64,000 bases of DNA from JAUWGC01 sp963753055 (GTDB lineage: Bacteria > Bacteroidota > Bacteroidia > Bacteroidales > B18-G4), in the NCBI GenBank assembly GCA_963753055.1, contig CAVWAP010000009.1, positions 186,001 through 250,000 of the forward strand, written 5' to 3'. This document shows positions 43,872 through 53,313 of this stretch, piece after piece; within the stretch, counting starts at the first letter, position 1; each line of letters opens with the position of its first letter. The notes beneath the pieces were generated by a model. The model made no database searches and had not been told where the DNA came from. It worked only from the letters and a program-made list of their open reading frames with translations. A program made the position numbers and the translations under genes.

Positions 43872-45872
43872 TTATTCAATTTTAACAATCTTGTGCAGAG
43901 AAACATCAGCACCGGCCTGAACCCTGATAACATACACTCCAGGAACCAAATCACTAACATCAACCTCAATTTCATGTTCCCCTGGCAGCTTTTCTTCCTC
44001 CATAATTCTCCGAATCTTACTTCCCGAAATATCAAATAAATCAAATATCAGATATCTAGAACCTGTTCCGAGCGAAGTCGAGGAATCATGAATCAGATAT
44101 CTCAAGCGCACATCGCTTGAGCAGGGGTTGGGATATACCTTAATGGATCCTTCCATAATATTATCTTCCAGGACCCCCGCAGGTTCCAGAACGGTCAATT
44201 TAACTTCAATTAGCACCTTATCACCCCGTATATTCATAGCTTCAATCCCTGACAGGTATATTCCAGGGTCTAGGCCCACAGCATTGAAAGTAGCAGTAAG
44301 ATTTACTGAACCATTTGCAGGGATGATTCCGGAAGAAGGTTCAAGGCTCAGCCAATCTGTGCCAGGGTGAATAGTGGCTTCATAACCCAATTCCAGGTCA
44401 GCAAAACTGATCAGCTCAAATGTTACAGCATCGATTGAATCCTGTAATAAAGATACTTTCAGTGAGTCAGTGTAAGATTCCAAAACAGGTGTCAGCAGCA
44501 ACTCAATTGCATTGTTCACATTTAATCTTCCACCGGATACTGTTGAGTCGACAAGACTTGGTATTTCTTCAGTACTTTGCAACATGTAATGTTTTAATAA
44601 CAGGGATACGGTGGCAAGGTTATTATGGTATGATTCCAGGAAGGCAGGCTCTGCCGCAGCATACATCAGGGCTATAGAGCCTGATATCTGTGGAGCTGAC
44701 ATTGAAGTACCGGTCTTATACCCATAGGTATTTCCCTGACGTGTCGAATAAATATTCTTGCCAGGTGCTCCCAGGTCAATAGATACCGGACCCCATCCTG
44801 ATGCAAGGTATTTTTCATCCTTCATATCCGTATTAGTAACCGTGATCAGGTAATCACTTTCAAATGCTGTTGGTATATCACCCACTTCATCAACATTAAC
44901 ATTCCTGTTGGCTGTGGCACCTGAGCTAAGCACTCCAATCTGGCCCAAAGAATCATACATGGATCCCCAGACAGGGTAATTTTCGGGTTGTCCGTAGTCG
45001 ACCCCAAAAGAGCAATTCGTAACGACAATATATGCTCCCAGCACACCATTTGTTTCATTATACTTTGCCCGTTGGGCATAAACATAGCCGTATGCTTCCA
45101 CTACTATTGACTCGGTCGTTGAAGATCCCAACACGGGAAGTATCTTTGCATCCCAGTTAATGCCTGTTACACCAAGGCCATTATTCCCGATAGCACCTGC
45201 AATGCCGGCAACATGCGTACCATGGTCTTTAGAAATGATGGTTCCGGTGCTTGAATATGCATTCCAACCCCGGTAATCATCAACAAAACCATTGTTGTCA
45301 TCATCAATACCATTCATGGGAATTTCATGATAATTTTCCCAGTAGTCTATGTCATCATGCCCCAGGTCGAAGCCATCATCAATGATTGCGATGATTATGG
45401 TGTCGCCAAGTGATGAGATACCACCGGTAGTAATATCCCAGGCGTCTGTTGCATCAATGTCGGCGTCCACCACTCCATTAAGCTGACCGGTATTCTTAAG
45501 TGCCCACTGATCAGGGAAACTAGGATCATCAGGTTCTGTTTCCCGTAGCTCTATATAATGATTGAATTGAGCCTGGTGCACGAGATCATGCCTTTTGACC
45601 TCATTCAATAATTGAAACTCCGAAACTGACTTATAATCAAACTCAAAAAGACTGATGCCCATCCTTTCAGAAAGCACCTTGACCACTTTCATGCCAGAGC
45701 CTTGAAACGACTTTTCGAAAAGCTGTGTGGCTTGTGATAACCCATCTGTCCCTGATATCTTTAGCTGAACAATAAATTGCCCTGGTACATGATCCTCCAT
45801 GGGCGCTTCCGGGATGCCAGAACCAAAGCCAAGGAGGGATAATAAAAGAACAATGAGAAGTAGCTTTTTCAT
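43872..45872 (-). CDS. T9SS-secreted S8 subtilisin-like serine peptidase
   Basis: 666 aa from ATG 45872 (MKKLLLIVLLLSLLGFGS signal peptide); an upstream in-frame start at 45896 overlaps the neighbour and is less likely. An I9-like prodomain (about 25-110) is followed by the S8 domain with Asp165 (AIIDDGFD), His217 (DHGTHVAGI) and Ser390 (GTSMSAPQ). A beta-sandwich (about 490-570) and the sorting domain (VYPNPCSSDV...) end it. The sorting domain holds RYLIFDLFDISGSKI, encoded by the same repeat as in the C25 gene at 34343. It lies 20 nt downstream of the C1A gene, in one operon. Confidence 0.9.
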   Translation of the reverse strand: MKKLLLIVLLLSLLGFGSGIPEAPMEDHVPGQFIVQLKISGTDGLSQATQLFEKSFQGSGMKVVKVLSERMGISLFEFDYKSVSEFQLLNEVKRHDLVHQAQFNHYIELRETEPDDPSFPDQWALKNTGQLNGVVDADIDATDAWDITTGGISSLGDTIIIAIIDDGFDLGHDDIDYWENYHEIPMNGIDDDNNGFVDDYRGWNAYSSTGTIISKDHGTHVAGIAGAIGNNGLGVTGINWDAKILPVLGSSTTESIVVEAYGYVYAQRAKYNETNGVLGAYIVVTNCSFGVDYGQPENYPVWGSMYDSLGQIGVLSSGATANRNVNVDEVGDIPTAFESDYLITVTNTDMKDEKYLASGWGPVSIDLGAPGKNIYSTRQGNTYGYKTGTSMSAPQISGSIALMYAAAEPAFLESYHNNLATVSLLLKHYMLQSTEEIPSLVDSTVSGGRLNVNNAIELLLTPVLESYTDSLKVSLLQDSIDAVTFELISFADLELGYEATIHPGTDWLSLEPSSGIIPANGSVNLTATFNAVGLDPGIYLSGIEAMNIRGDKVLIEVKLTVLEPAGVLEDNIMEGSIKVYPNPCSSDVRLRYLIHDSSTSLGTGSRYLIFDLFDISGSKIRRIMEEEKLPGEHEIEVDVSDLVPGVYVIRVQAGADVSLHKIVKIE
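44034..44121. repeat. Cluster of inverted repeats inside the S8 sorting-domain coding region
   Basis: AGATATCT occurs at 44050-44057 and 44095-44102, flanking a GC-rich imperfect palindrome (TTCCGAGCGAAGTCGAGGAA). An 8-bp perfect hairpin with arms CTCAAGCG/CGCTTGAG follows at 44101-44121. The outer 24 nt (44034-44057) match 38159-38182 in reverse orientation. The insert keeps the reading frame. Confidence 0.65.
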
Positions 45873-45892
45873 ATTAATAAAGGTTACATCAT

Positions 45893-48800
45893 TCAATTTA
45901 ATAGAATCATTTTCCTGGTCACAACCTGCTTATCACTTACAAGTCTGTATAAATAGATCCCACCAGGAAGTCCATGATTGCCCGGGTTAAAGTGGATTAT
46001 ATGGGTGCCGCTGGTGTATTCTTTATCATGAGCAAGGTCCTGTACCAACTGTCCATTCAAATTATAGATGCCCAAGCTTATCCTACTATCCCGCTGAAGT
46101 GTAAATGATATGCTTGTGTTATCACTGAAAGGATTAGGGTAATTATATGTTGATGTCAGACTTTGCTCCGGTTTAAATTCTTCAATACCAATAGTTGACA
46201 GGTGAATATCAAAAAAGAAGAGTATCTGCTCCATCAGATTTACCTTGGAGGAAGTGTCATCCAGCAGGTGTCCGAATTCAATTACACAGCCTATTGTTTT
46301 GTAATCGCCAGCATCATAAGCTACTGCACAAGAAAGGCTATCAGCCCTGTTTTGAAGTATATCATATGCAGGAGGAACAGGCACAAGCGAGTAATAATTA
46401 AATGGGGGGTTTGCTAAATTTTCAAAAGCCATTCCCTCTGTGAATGTGCTGTCAATACCCTGAACGATATAATACATCGCCGGAATATTATCAATATCAA
46501 TATTGAACATGCTCTGAAGAGGAGTTTGTACGTCATCGCGCCAGGTCCTTCTGCTTTCAAGGTAGATCTTACCACCATCACCCAGGTAATCGGCCAGGAA
46601 AGTGCCTTCTTCAACAGATAGTTCATAAAAATTCAATTGCATTCCCAGGGCAAGGAAGACAGACTGGTAATTTGCCAGTGAACCTGGGATAACCCTGGTG
46701 TAATCAGCATAGATCTCAAGTTCATTAAGCGCCTCCAGCATTCCAGGTCCAGAATCGTGCTGTGGGTCAAGGTCGATGATCAGAACCGGCTTTTTGCCAA
46801 CCATGATCTGTACGGTATCGGTTTTTTGGATGCCTGAACCATCATTGATCTTTAAAAGAAACTTAGATTCAAACCCATGCAGTGTCAGAGGTGATGCAAA
46901 CACTTCATAACTTCGCGCTGTTGTCAGGCCGGCATGAATATCTCCATAAGAGATCACAGGGTTCCCTTCAACACTTACAAAATTATTCAATGAGACTAAT
47001 TCAGCGCTTACATCAATGGCAGCAGCACGGCCACTGTTACTGATCCGAATGATGAGATCAGCATATTCATTCGGATCCAGCCGTCCGTTGTTTCCATCAT
47101 CGACCTGCACATCAGCAAACTGGATTGCAGGTGCCTTCGTTTTTGTTATTATCAGCCTTTCTCTTTCACCGGCAGAGCTCATGATCTTATTCTCCAGAAT
47201 AATGGCATGTCCATCAGGTATTAAAGGACTCGTTGTAAATCGAAATGCTCCTGAAGCAGATTTTGTCTCACCAGGGGAAAGGGTTTCAAATCCTTGTACG
47301 CCATCAGTTATTGTAATGAATTCATCGTCACTGGTAATGGAGACATTAACATTTACTAAAGGCTGTGGACTAATATTCTTGATCGAATAATCAATCAGCA
47401 CATCATTCCCCTGCTGAATACTGGTATCCCCATTCACATCAAATGTGTATGATGTAACTATTAAATCTGACAATTGATAGGAGCGGAAGGCCTTCATATT
47501 GTTCTGATCACTGGCCACCACATGGATGTCGTAGATAGTTGAAGAATCATCAGCAAGTATCTCTAATAGCCCTTCTTCACTGATTGATATTTGCGTAGGT
47601 GATGGATGATAAATAAATTCTTCGACCGTATTTGCCTTTATTAGCCTGGGATCCGGGATATCCAGGATATGATAATCAATAGCATTACCGTTTGAGATAC
47701 CACCTGCCCAATCTACAGTTCCTGAATACTCAATTCCATTATAGTACATCTTTATATTCCCATCCGCTTCAAGTTTTAAAGCAAAATTGAGCTCAGAATT
47801 TCCATCCTGGTCCTTGATTGATGTTTTCCATCGGAATATTACATAGTCTTCATTGGCTTCGTACCACAATCCATCATCATAAGATGAGTAATGGATCAGG
47901 CTCTTGCTTTTAAATGGGGCAATCGCTTTAATATGTTTGAAGAAATATGACTCAAGCTTCATGTATGGCCAATGGTTGATGACCTCATCAAAAAAGACAT
48001 AGCCGAGGGCATTCACCCTGACAGTATCATATAACTCGCCAAAGAATGGAAATTGAAAATCGAGCCCTATGGTAAAAATGCTATCATACTGCGCATTTGG
48101 AACCAGCTGCTGCCCTGTAATATTCGGAAATTCTTCCTGGCCTGTATTTTGACTGTATTTGTTTCGTAGTTTCCAGGTGTATGGCGCAACTCCTCCACTT
48201 GCATCCAGCTGTGCCTGGTATGGCTGGGATGCCGTGAAAGCCGGAAGTGATCCGGTGCTTATTTCAGGACGGCTAAAATTAACCGTTGCAGGAATGCTTA
48301 GAACAGTCACACCATTATTAACCAATTGGACACTACCACCCTGGTATGGGATCTCGTTTATGCCAGATGTGTAGTCGATCAGTGAAAATTCTATGATTTC
48401 ACCTGTTCCTTCACCCTCAGGATCGTTCTCATAAACCTGTAGAAAGAAATTGGCTGCTTTGCCGGACTCGACATAACTTAACAAGGGGGTGATGTCCAGC
48501 CCAAACTCAATGATCTTACATGCTTCCATAGTATCACAGCCCTGCATCGGCATTTTACTGCCTTGAAACTGGAAAATGGAAAAATCATAGAAATTGGTTG
48601 GATAGCCGATGCTGGCATCAGATGAAACGCCGGTCCTGACACGAATCATGTTCCTGGCATTATGTTTTAGCTTGACTTTCATCGTCAACATGGGATCATA
48701 AATCTCCTTTGTCTTAATAATATGGACAACATTGCTCCAGATCCCACCCTGGTCAATTGGAGCTGCCAATGTCCGGTACATCATATAGCAATAACCTGAA

Positions 48801-49702
48801 TCAGCCCATTGGTCTCCGTAACTGTTGACAAATTTTACACCACCTATCTCCCAATCCTGCATGTCAATTATTCCATCTCCGGTAATATCTTCATCGTTGG
48901 TATACCTGGTATCACCATTATAATCAAAGCGGATTGAATCGTTCCAACCCACTATGGTCATACCGTGCAGCGCCTCAGGACAAAACCCAACCATTACAAG
49001 CTTCCCTTCTTCCGGGGTCCCATCAGGCAAACTGGTATAATTCCAGGGGCTGCAGGCAATGAAATTGGCAACACCACCAACAGGCAATCCGTCAAGATGA
49101 TCGTAAAGCCAGTGTTTTAATGTCAAAAGTCCATCTTCCGTATTTACAGGAATTGCAAAAATGCCTTCAATTCTGTTCTGCATGGCATGATAATATTTAT
49201 CATAGCCTGTCATCCAGCGTTCTCCTCCACCTGTATAAAAACCATCATAATCTACCAGATTCGGTGTCCCATTGCGGAAAAGCACATCGTGGGTATGTAA
49301 ATAATTTACACCAAACCAACCATGACCACCATTCATAAAATTCCAGGCAAAATGAGTTGTATATTGATTCTCTGGTAATGCAGATGATACTTCTCGCTTA
49401 CAGTTGATCTCATAGGTAAAGCCATATGCTATGCTTGATGCCTGCATGCAATTGGGGTACACGATCTGGCTGAATATGGGACGTAAGTATTGACTCCCGC
49501 TATTATCATGAATAACAGGCAAATCCCTTCCTCTAAAATGATCTGGCAATTCAAGAACAGGCAATTTACTCAGATATATCGAATCCTGGATGGTGAGAGG
49601 ATGATTGTTCCGGAAGATAGTTTTATAATCAATCTGTTCTCTCTCCTGCGAAAGGACAAATAATGGAGTTGTAAGTAGCACTAGTAGGAATAGCTTTTTC
49701 AT
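45893..49702 (-). CDS. T9SS-secreted papain-like (C1A) cysteine peptidase with accessory modules
   Basis: 1269 aa with signal peptide MKKLFLLVLLTTPLFVLSQ. The catalytic domain (about 50-340) carries Cys85 (SQIVYPNCMQASS), His246 (ALHGMTIVGW) and Asn293 (FVNSYGDQW). Later segments include an Ig-like calcium-loop domain (DDGNNGRLDPNE, about 880), the amidotransferase-like module (PVLIIDLDPQHDSGPG... to LFFFDI, about 965-1165) shared with the M14 proteins and the C25 protein at 21635, and a sorting domain (NYPNPFSDNT...). It is probably the first gene of a two-gene protease operon with the S8 gene. Substrate unknown. Confidence 0.85.
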   Translation of the reverse strand: MKKLFLLVLLTTPLFVLSQEREQIDYKTIFRNNHPLTIQDSIYLSKLPVLELPDHFRGRDLPVIHDNSGSQYLRPIFSQIVYPNCMQASSIAYGFTYEINCKREVSSALPENQYTTHFAWNFMNGGHGWFGVNYLHTHDVLFRNGTPNLVDYDGFYTGGGERWMTGYDKYYHAMQNRIEGIFAIPVNTEDGLLTLKHWLYDHLDGLPVGGVANFIACSPWNYTSLPDGTPEEGKLVMVGFCPEALHGMTIVGWNDSIRFDYNGDTRYTNDEDITGDGIIDMQDWEIGGVKFVNSYGDQWADSGYCYMMYRTLAAPIDQGGIWSNVVHIIKTKEIYDPMLTMKVKLKHNARNMIRVRTGVSSDASIGYPTNFYDFSIFQFQGSKMPMQGCDTMEACKIIEFGLDITPLLSYVESGKAANFFLQVYENDPEGEGTGEIIEFSLIDYTSGINEIPYQGGSVQLVNNGVTVLSIPATVNFSRPEISTGSLPAFTASQPYQAQLDASGGVAPYTWKLRNKYSQNTGQEEFPNITGQQLVPNAQYDSIFTIGLDFQFPFFGELYDTVRVNALGYVFFDEVINHWPYMKLESYFFKHIKAIAPFKSKSLIHYSSYDDGLWYEANEDYVIFRWKTSIKDQDGNSELNFALKLEADGNIKMYYNGIEYSGTVDWAGGISNGNAIDYHILDIPDPRLIKANTVEEFIYHPSPTQISISEEGLLEILADDSSTIYDIHVVASDQNNMKAFRSYQLSDLIVTSYTFDVNGDTSIQQGNDVLIDYSIKNISPQPLVNVNVSITSDDEFITITDGVQGFETLSPGETKSASGAFRFTTSPLIPDGHAIILENKIMSSAGERERLIITKTKAPAIQFADVQVDDGNNGRLDPNEYADLIIRISNSGRAAAIDVSAELVSLNNFVSVEGNPVISYGDIHAGLTTARSYEVFASPLTLHGFESKFLLKINDGSGIQKTDTVQIMVGKKPVLIIDLDPQHDSGPGMLEALNELEIYADYTRVIPGSLANYQSVFLALGMQLNFYELSVEEGTFLADYLGDGGKIYLESRRTWRDDVQTPLQSMFNIDIDNIPAMYYIVQGIDSTFTEGMAFENLANPPFNYYSLVPVPPAYDILQNRADSLSCAVAYDAGDYKTIGCVIEFGHLLDDTSSKVNLMEQILFFFDIHLSTIGIEEFKPEQSLTSTYNYPNPFSDNTSISFTLQRDSRISLGIYNLNGQLVQDLAHDKEYTSGTHIIHFNPGNHGLPGGIYLYRLVSDKQVVTRKMILLN

Positions 49703-49811
49703 GGTATATAATTATTCATAAAACGGGTGACAAGATATCTATTTACAGTGAGATAAACAAGATAGAACCAGTAAATGGCATGTTTAGATAAGTAAGCGGT
49801 AATATCATGTC

Positions 49812-49841
49812 AAAAAAAAAGTCCCGACCGAAGCCGGGACT
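49812..49841 (-). terminator. Rho-independent terminator of the small secreted protein gene
   Basis: Stem AGTCCCG/CGGGACT (49820-49826 with 49835-49841), 8-nt loop, and nine As on the plus strand (Ts on the minus-strand transcript) at 49812-49820. It follows the gene ending at 49874. Confidence 0.88.
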
Positions 49842-49873
49842 AATGCACCCAATGTTTAACTAACATAAAATTA

Positions 49874-50344
49874 CTATAGAAGCTTGAAATGAAACTTAGC
49901 GTTATACGCTTTTCCTATGGTAACAGAGCCATCTTTCAACCTGATATTCTCAAGTTTCGAGATGATATATTGATTCAATTCCTGATCAGAGGAATTGATT
50001 GATAATACTTGCATAAATCCATCTTCTTTATATGTAAAGCTTATGACCACAAGGTCTTGCTTTTGATCGTCCTGTGCAAACTTAGGATATTGCAATTCAT
50101 TATACATGGAATTCCTGGTATCGGTCGGGATGCGGTTATTAATAACATTATTAGCATCTACTACTACGACCTCGCTCGCTTTGGCGAACTCAGTATTCAA
50201 ACTATTAAATATATCTTGCTGTGTAATCTCTGTTTTTACTTTTGCTTCAGCTTTCTTAGCTTTCTTTCCTTTGTTTCCTGCTACTGAAATGCTGGCACAT
50301 AAGATCAGAGTTAATGCCAGTGTTGCTATTTTATATGTTTTCAT
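49874..50344 (-). CDS. Small secreted protein, hypothetical
   Basis: 156 aa with a signal peptide (MKTYKIATLALTLILCASISVAG) followed by a Lys-rich stretch (NKGKKAKKAEAKVK). The mature domain (LVVISFTYKEDGFMQVLSINSSDQELNQYIISKLENIRLK) looks like a short TonB-C-like alpha/beta fold, a pattern common in small Bacteroidetes proteins. That similarity is only by eye. It has its own terminator and a 244-nt upstream region, so it is monocistronic. Confidence 0.7.
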   Translation of the reverse strand: MKTYKIATLALTLILCASISVAGNKGKKAKKAEAKVKTEITQQDIFNSLNTEFAKASEVVVVDANNVINNRIPTDTRNSMYNELQYPKFAQDDQKQDLVVISFTYKEDGFMQVLSINSSDQELNQYIISKLENIRLKDGSVTIGKAYNAKFHFKLL

Positions 50345-50444
50345 GATATCAAGGTTTTAACCGTTTAACTTTATAGGTTCTGCTATTATATCATCTAATT
50401 CTATGCCAAACAATATAACATCCTGTTTTTCTGTACATTATAAA

Positions 50445-50459
50445 TTAGAATTATTCTAA
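50445..50459. promoter_or_regulatory. Short inverted repeat in a 244-nt intergenic region
   Basis: TTAGAAT-T-ATTCTAA, 7-bp arms with a 1-nt spacer, about 100 nt upstream of the small secreted protein gene. It could be an operator. Apart from this the region 50345-50588 is AT-rich and shows no gene, tRNA or terminator. Confidence 0.25.
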
Positions 50460-50588
50460 AATAATATTGAAAAGTGTCCACTGCTAAACAAAAATGTACG
50501 CTAACGAACAGGAATTCAAAGAACCATTTCTTTAATGATTAGACGGTTGCCCAGGAATTTCGTTACATGGAAGAGTGTTAAGGAATAG

Positions 50589-51263
50589 TTAAATTTTATT
50601 ACCTGCGACTACTATGACATATTCTCCTTTGATGACTTCATCGTCCAATAATGACCTGATCTCTTCCAGTGAGCCCCTGAGGGTCCGTTCATGGATCTTG
50701 GTCAATTCCTTGGAAACAGAAGCCTGCCTGTCAGGCCCAAAATGTTCAATAAACTGATCAATGGCTTTGATCAGCCGGTAGGGGGATTCATAAAACACTA
50801 TTGTATAAGGTTGCTGGCTGAGCCACTCAAGCTTGCTCTTACGGCCTTTTTTATGAGGGAGGAAGCCTTCGAAAATAAAACGATCATTAGGGATACCTGA
50901 AACTACCAGGGCTGGCACAAAAGCTGTTGGGCCCGGCAGGCATTCAATCTCTATACCATTTGTGATACATTCCCTGACCAGGAGGTAGCCAGGATCAGAA
51001 ATGGCTGGTGTGCCTGCATCGCTCACCAGGGCAATTTCTTCTCCCGCTGAAAGTCTTTCAACAATGCCCTTAACGGCTTTGTGTTCATTAAACTGATGGT
51101 GAGAAGTTAATTTTGTATTTATTTCAAATTTATTGAGGAGGAAGCTTGTCTTTCTTGTATCCTCAGCAAGGATAAGGTCAACACTTTTTAAGATATCAAT
51201 AGCCCGCTGGGTCATGTCCCCCAGGTTTCCAATAGGTGTGGGAACCAGGTAAAGTTTCGACAT
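50589..51263 (-). CDS. rsmI: 16S rRNA (cytidine1402-2'-O)-methyltransferase
   Basis: 224 aa, tetrapyrrole methylase fold. Motifs PTPIGNLGD (8-16), AEDTRKTSFLL (33-43), the SAM loop SDAGTPAISDPG (81-92), LPGPTAFVPAL and FEGFLPHKKGRK are diagnostic of RsmI. It methylates the ribose of C1402 in the ribosomal decoding centre. The protein is shorter than the E. coli enzyme because the C-terminal helical extension is missing, which is normal in Bacteroidetes. It lies 9 nt after the repeat-containing hypothetical gene, in one operon. Confidence 0.93.
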   Translation of the reverse strand: MSKLYLVPTPIGNLGDMTQRAIDILKSVDLILAEDTRKTSFLLNKFEINTKLTSHHQFNEHKAVKGIVERLSAGEEIALVSDAGTPAISDPGYLLVRECITNGIEIECLPGPTAFVPALVVSGIPNDRFIFEGFLPHKKGRKSKLEWLSQQPYTIVFYESPYRLIKAIDQFIEHFGPDRQASVSKELTKIHERTLRGSLEEIRSLLDDEVIKGEYVIVVAGNKI

Positions 51264-51272
51264 GCTTATTAT

Positions 51273-51902
51273 TTATGAATATTTCTTATCAATATATTCA
51301 GTAAACCTGAGGAACGGCTCCGTATCAACGGTCCACTGATATTTCTCTTTCAATGCCAGCAGTTTGATTTCAGCTTTATCTTTCGAACCGGCAATATTCA
51401 GCTGATCCACAGCTTCATTATATTCCAGGACATTATTATTGAACAATTCCTTGATAAATACGAATTTATCATTGAGCCTGATAGCCGTTTTCAGGTCCTG
51501 GATCACCGATTTTGTGATCTTCGCTGCCACGGTCCTGTCATCTCCCGCCATAAATTTCTCAGCAAGTGTAACGCCATTATCTTTGGGGTCCTCAACCTCT
51601 AAAGGCTTTTCAATAACCGGTTCTGGCTCCTCCATTACTTCCTCCACCGCGTCTTCCACAATCTCTCTTTTCTCTTCTCTCTTCTCTCTTTTCTCTTCTC
51701 TCTTCTCTCTTTTCTCTTCTCTCTTCTCTCTTTTCTCTTCTCCTCCGGGTTCAACCTCGCTTACGAGGTCATAAATGGTTCTCAGCTTTTCTTTAATCAG
51801 GTCAATCTCCAGCCGGGAAGGATGTTCATTAAACCTGTTATAACTTCGCTCAAGGTCGGCGATCATCTTTTCAAGCTCTGACAATATGGAATTACTGCTC
51901 AT
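51273..51902 (-). CDS. Hypothetical protein with a KREEKRE coding repeat
   Basis: 209 aa from ATG 51902 (MSSNSILSELEKMIADL...). A longer in-frame start at 52010 would overlap the divergent tdk gene and adds an unlikely segment. The N-terminal helix (about 1-60) is followed by a highly charged heptad array EEKREKR repeated about three times (about residues 57-80), an acidic linker, and a C-terminal domain (LKTAIRLNDKFVFIKELFNNNVLEYNEAVDQLN). That C-terminal motif resembles small Bacteroidetes proteins of unknown function. Translated just before rsmI. The repeat is encoded by a purine/pyrimidine-pure tract. Confidence 0.75.
   Translation of the reverse strand: MSSNSILSELEKMIADLERSYNRFNEHPSRLEIDLIKEKLRTIYDLVSEVEPGGEEKREKREEKREKREEKREKREEKREIVEDAVEEVMEEPEPVIEKPLEVEDPKDNGVTLAEKFMAGDDRTVAAKITKSVIQDLKTAIRLNDKFVFIKELFNNNVLEYNEAVDQLNIAGSKDKAEIKLLALKEKYQWTVDTEPFLRFTEYIDKKYS
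51662..51742. repeat. 21-bp tandem repeat in coding sequence, pure pyrimidine strand
   Basis: The plus strand is an almost uninterrupted T/C tract (TCTCTTTTCTCTTC units) with a 21-bp period, encoding (EEKREKR)n on the minus strand. Copy-number changes of whole 21-bp units would keep the frame. Confidence 0.85.
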
Positions 51903-51938
51903 ATTCAACAAATCCCTTTTATTAATACTGATTATTAC

Positions 51939-51946
51939 TAAATTTG
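51939..51946 (+). promoter_or_regulatory. Candidate -7 promoter box for tdk
   Basis: TAAATTTG matches TAnnTTTG about 45 nt before the tdk start codon. The 89-nt divergent region between the hypothetical gene and tdk holds both promoters. Confidence 0.45.
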
Positions 51947-51991
51947 TATGAATAACGAATAAAGATAAAAAAGATTGAGTTGAGACGGTAA

Positions 51992-52579
51992 ATGTTCCTG
52001 GAAAAGACAAAAAATCACTCTAAAAGCGGCTGGATAGAAGTAATCTGCGGGTCTATGTTTTCTGGTAAAACAGAGGAATTGATCCGTCGCCTTCGCCGCG
52101 CTATCATAGCCAAGCAAAAGGTTGAGATCTTCAAACCTATTATTGACACCCGCTATGATGTGAACCGCGTTGTCTCTCATGATGAGACCTCTATTCAATC
52201 AACACCTGTGCAGACAGCCTCACAGATACTCCTGCTCGCCAACGATTTTGATGTTGTGGGAATCGATGAAGCCCAGTTTTTCGACATGGAACTGGCCAAT
52301 GTAGCCAACCAGCTGGCCCACTCGGGCATCCGGGTGATCGTTGCAGGTCTGGACATGGATTATCTTGGTAACCCATTTGGTCCCATCCCTTCTCTCCTGG
52401 CAACTGCTGAGTATGTGACCAAGGTTCATGCTATCTGCATTGAATGTGGAGAACTTGCTAATTATTCCTACCGTAAAGTGATGGATGATGACCTGGTCGT
52501 GCTGGGGGAGAAAGATGCATATGAACCACTCTGCAGAAGGCATTTTGAGGAAAAAATGAGTGAAAAACCCCTGAAATGA
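51992..52579 (+). CDS. tdk: Thymidine kinase
   Basis: 195 aa, type II thymidine kinase. It has the P-loop GSMFSGKT (20-27), the DEAQFF motif (92-97), the lasso-region GLDMDYLGNPFGP, and a zinc site made of CIEC and CRRH near residues 148-185. It phosphorylates thymidine to dTMP in the salvage pathway. Normal family length. It is divergent from the hypothetical-rsmI pair. The stop codon lies in a hairpin at 52573-52591. Confidence 0.95.
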   Translation: MFLEKTKNHSKSGWIEVICGSMFSGKTEELIRRLRRAIIAKQKVEIFKPIIDTRYDVNRVVSHDETSIQSTPVQTASQILLLANDFDVVGIDEAQFFDMELANVANQLAHSGIRVIVAGLDMDYLGNPFGPIPSLLATAEYVTKVHAICIECGELANYSYRKVMDDDLVVLGEKDAYEPLCRRHFEEKMSEKPLK

Positions 52580-52591
52580 TAAGATCATTTC
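52573..52591 (+). terminator. Hairpin at the tdk stop codon, possible terminator
   Basis: GAAATGAT/ATCATTTC, 8-bp perfect stem with an AAG loop, spanning the TGA. Only short T-runs follow, so termination may be weak. Confidence 0.45.
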
Positions 52592-52644
52592 TTCAGTTCC
52601 TTCGATTTTCGTAATATTGCAAAGATTTTTTAAACCATAAAAAT

Positions 52645-53289
52645 ATGATGAAAAGAACAGTAATATTTATTATCGCTATCATGATGGTATCAGCATCACT
52701 TATAGCACAGGACAGCAAACAAGGAGAAACTATGTTTACAATTAAAACGGAATACGGCAATATCGTTTGTAAATTATATAACGACACCCCCATGCACAGG
52801 GACAACTTTATTAAGCTTGTGGAAGAAGGATGGTATGAAGGCTCTAACTTTCATCGTGTCATCAAAGGCTTTATGATACAGGGCGGACACAATGCAGAAG
52901 GCAATGTTGATCCAGGTTACACTATCCCGGCAGAATTCAGGCCAAATCATTTCCATAAAAAAGGAGTGATCTCTGCAGCCAGGATGGGCGACCAGGTTAA
53001 CCCACAGAAAAACTCTTCAGGTTGCCAATTTTATATTGTGCAGGGCAGGCGTTATGGTGCCGATGAAATGAAGGCTATCGAATCCAGAACCAAGTATCCT
53101 TATACAGATGAACAGATCAAGGCTTACTCCTCCGACGGAGGAACACCTCACCTGGATGGTGCCTATACCGTTTTTGGAGAAGTGATCAGTGGATTGGATG
53201 TAGTCGACCAGATAGCCAATGTGCCAACGACAAAGCCAGGGGATGTACCTCAGCAGGAAATAGAGTTCTCCATAGAAATCATTAAGTAG
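52645..53289 (+). CDS. Secreted cyclophilin-type peptidyl-prolyl cis-trans isomerase
   Basis: 214 aa with a signal peptide (MMKRTVIFIIAIMMVSASLIAQ), so it acts in the periplasm on proline bonds of folding envelope proteins. The cyclophilin core includes the catalytic FHRVIKGFMIQGG (69-81), GVISAARMGD and SGCQFYIVQG, and ends with YTVFGEVISGLDVVDQI. A short insertion (RRYGADEMKAIESRTKYPYT) sits between the last two motifs, as in other Bacteroidetes members. ATG 52648 is an equally possible start. pheS follows 24 nt downstream. Confidence 0.92.
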   Translation: MMKRTVIFIIAIMMVSASLIAQDSKQGETMFTIKTEYGNIVCKLYNDTPMHRDNFIKLVEEGWYEGSNFHRVIKGFMIQGGHNAEGNVDPGYTIPAEFRPNHFHKKGVISAARMGDQVNPQKNSSGCQFYIVQGRRYGADEMKAIESRTKYPYTDEQIKAYSSDGGTPHLDGAYTVFGEVISGLDVVDQIANVPTTKPGDVPQQEIEFSIEIIK

Positions 53290-53313
53290 TAAAATCATTG
53301 CTATCGCAGGCAC

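Noticed and set aside
51662..51742. CRISPR array or non-coding satellite
   Set aside because: The units are contiguous without spacers and encode a heptad repeat in a gene.
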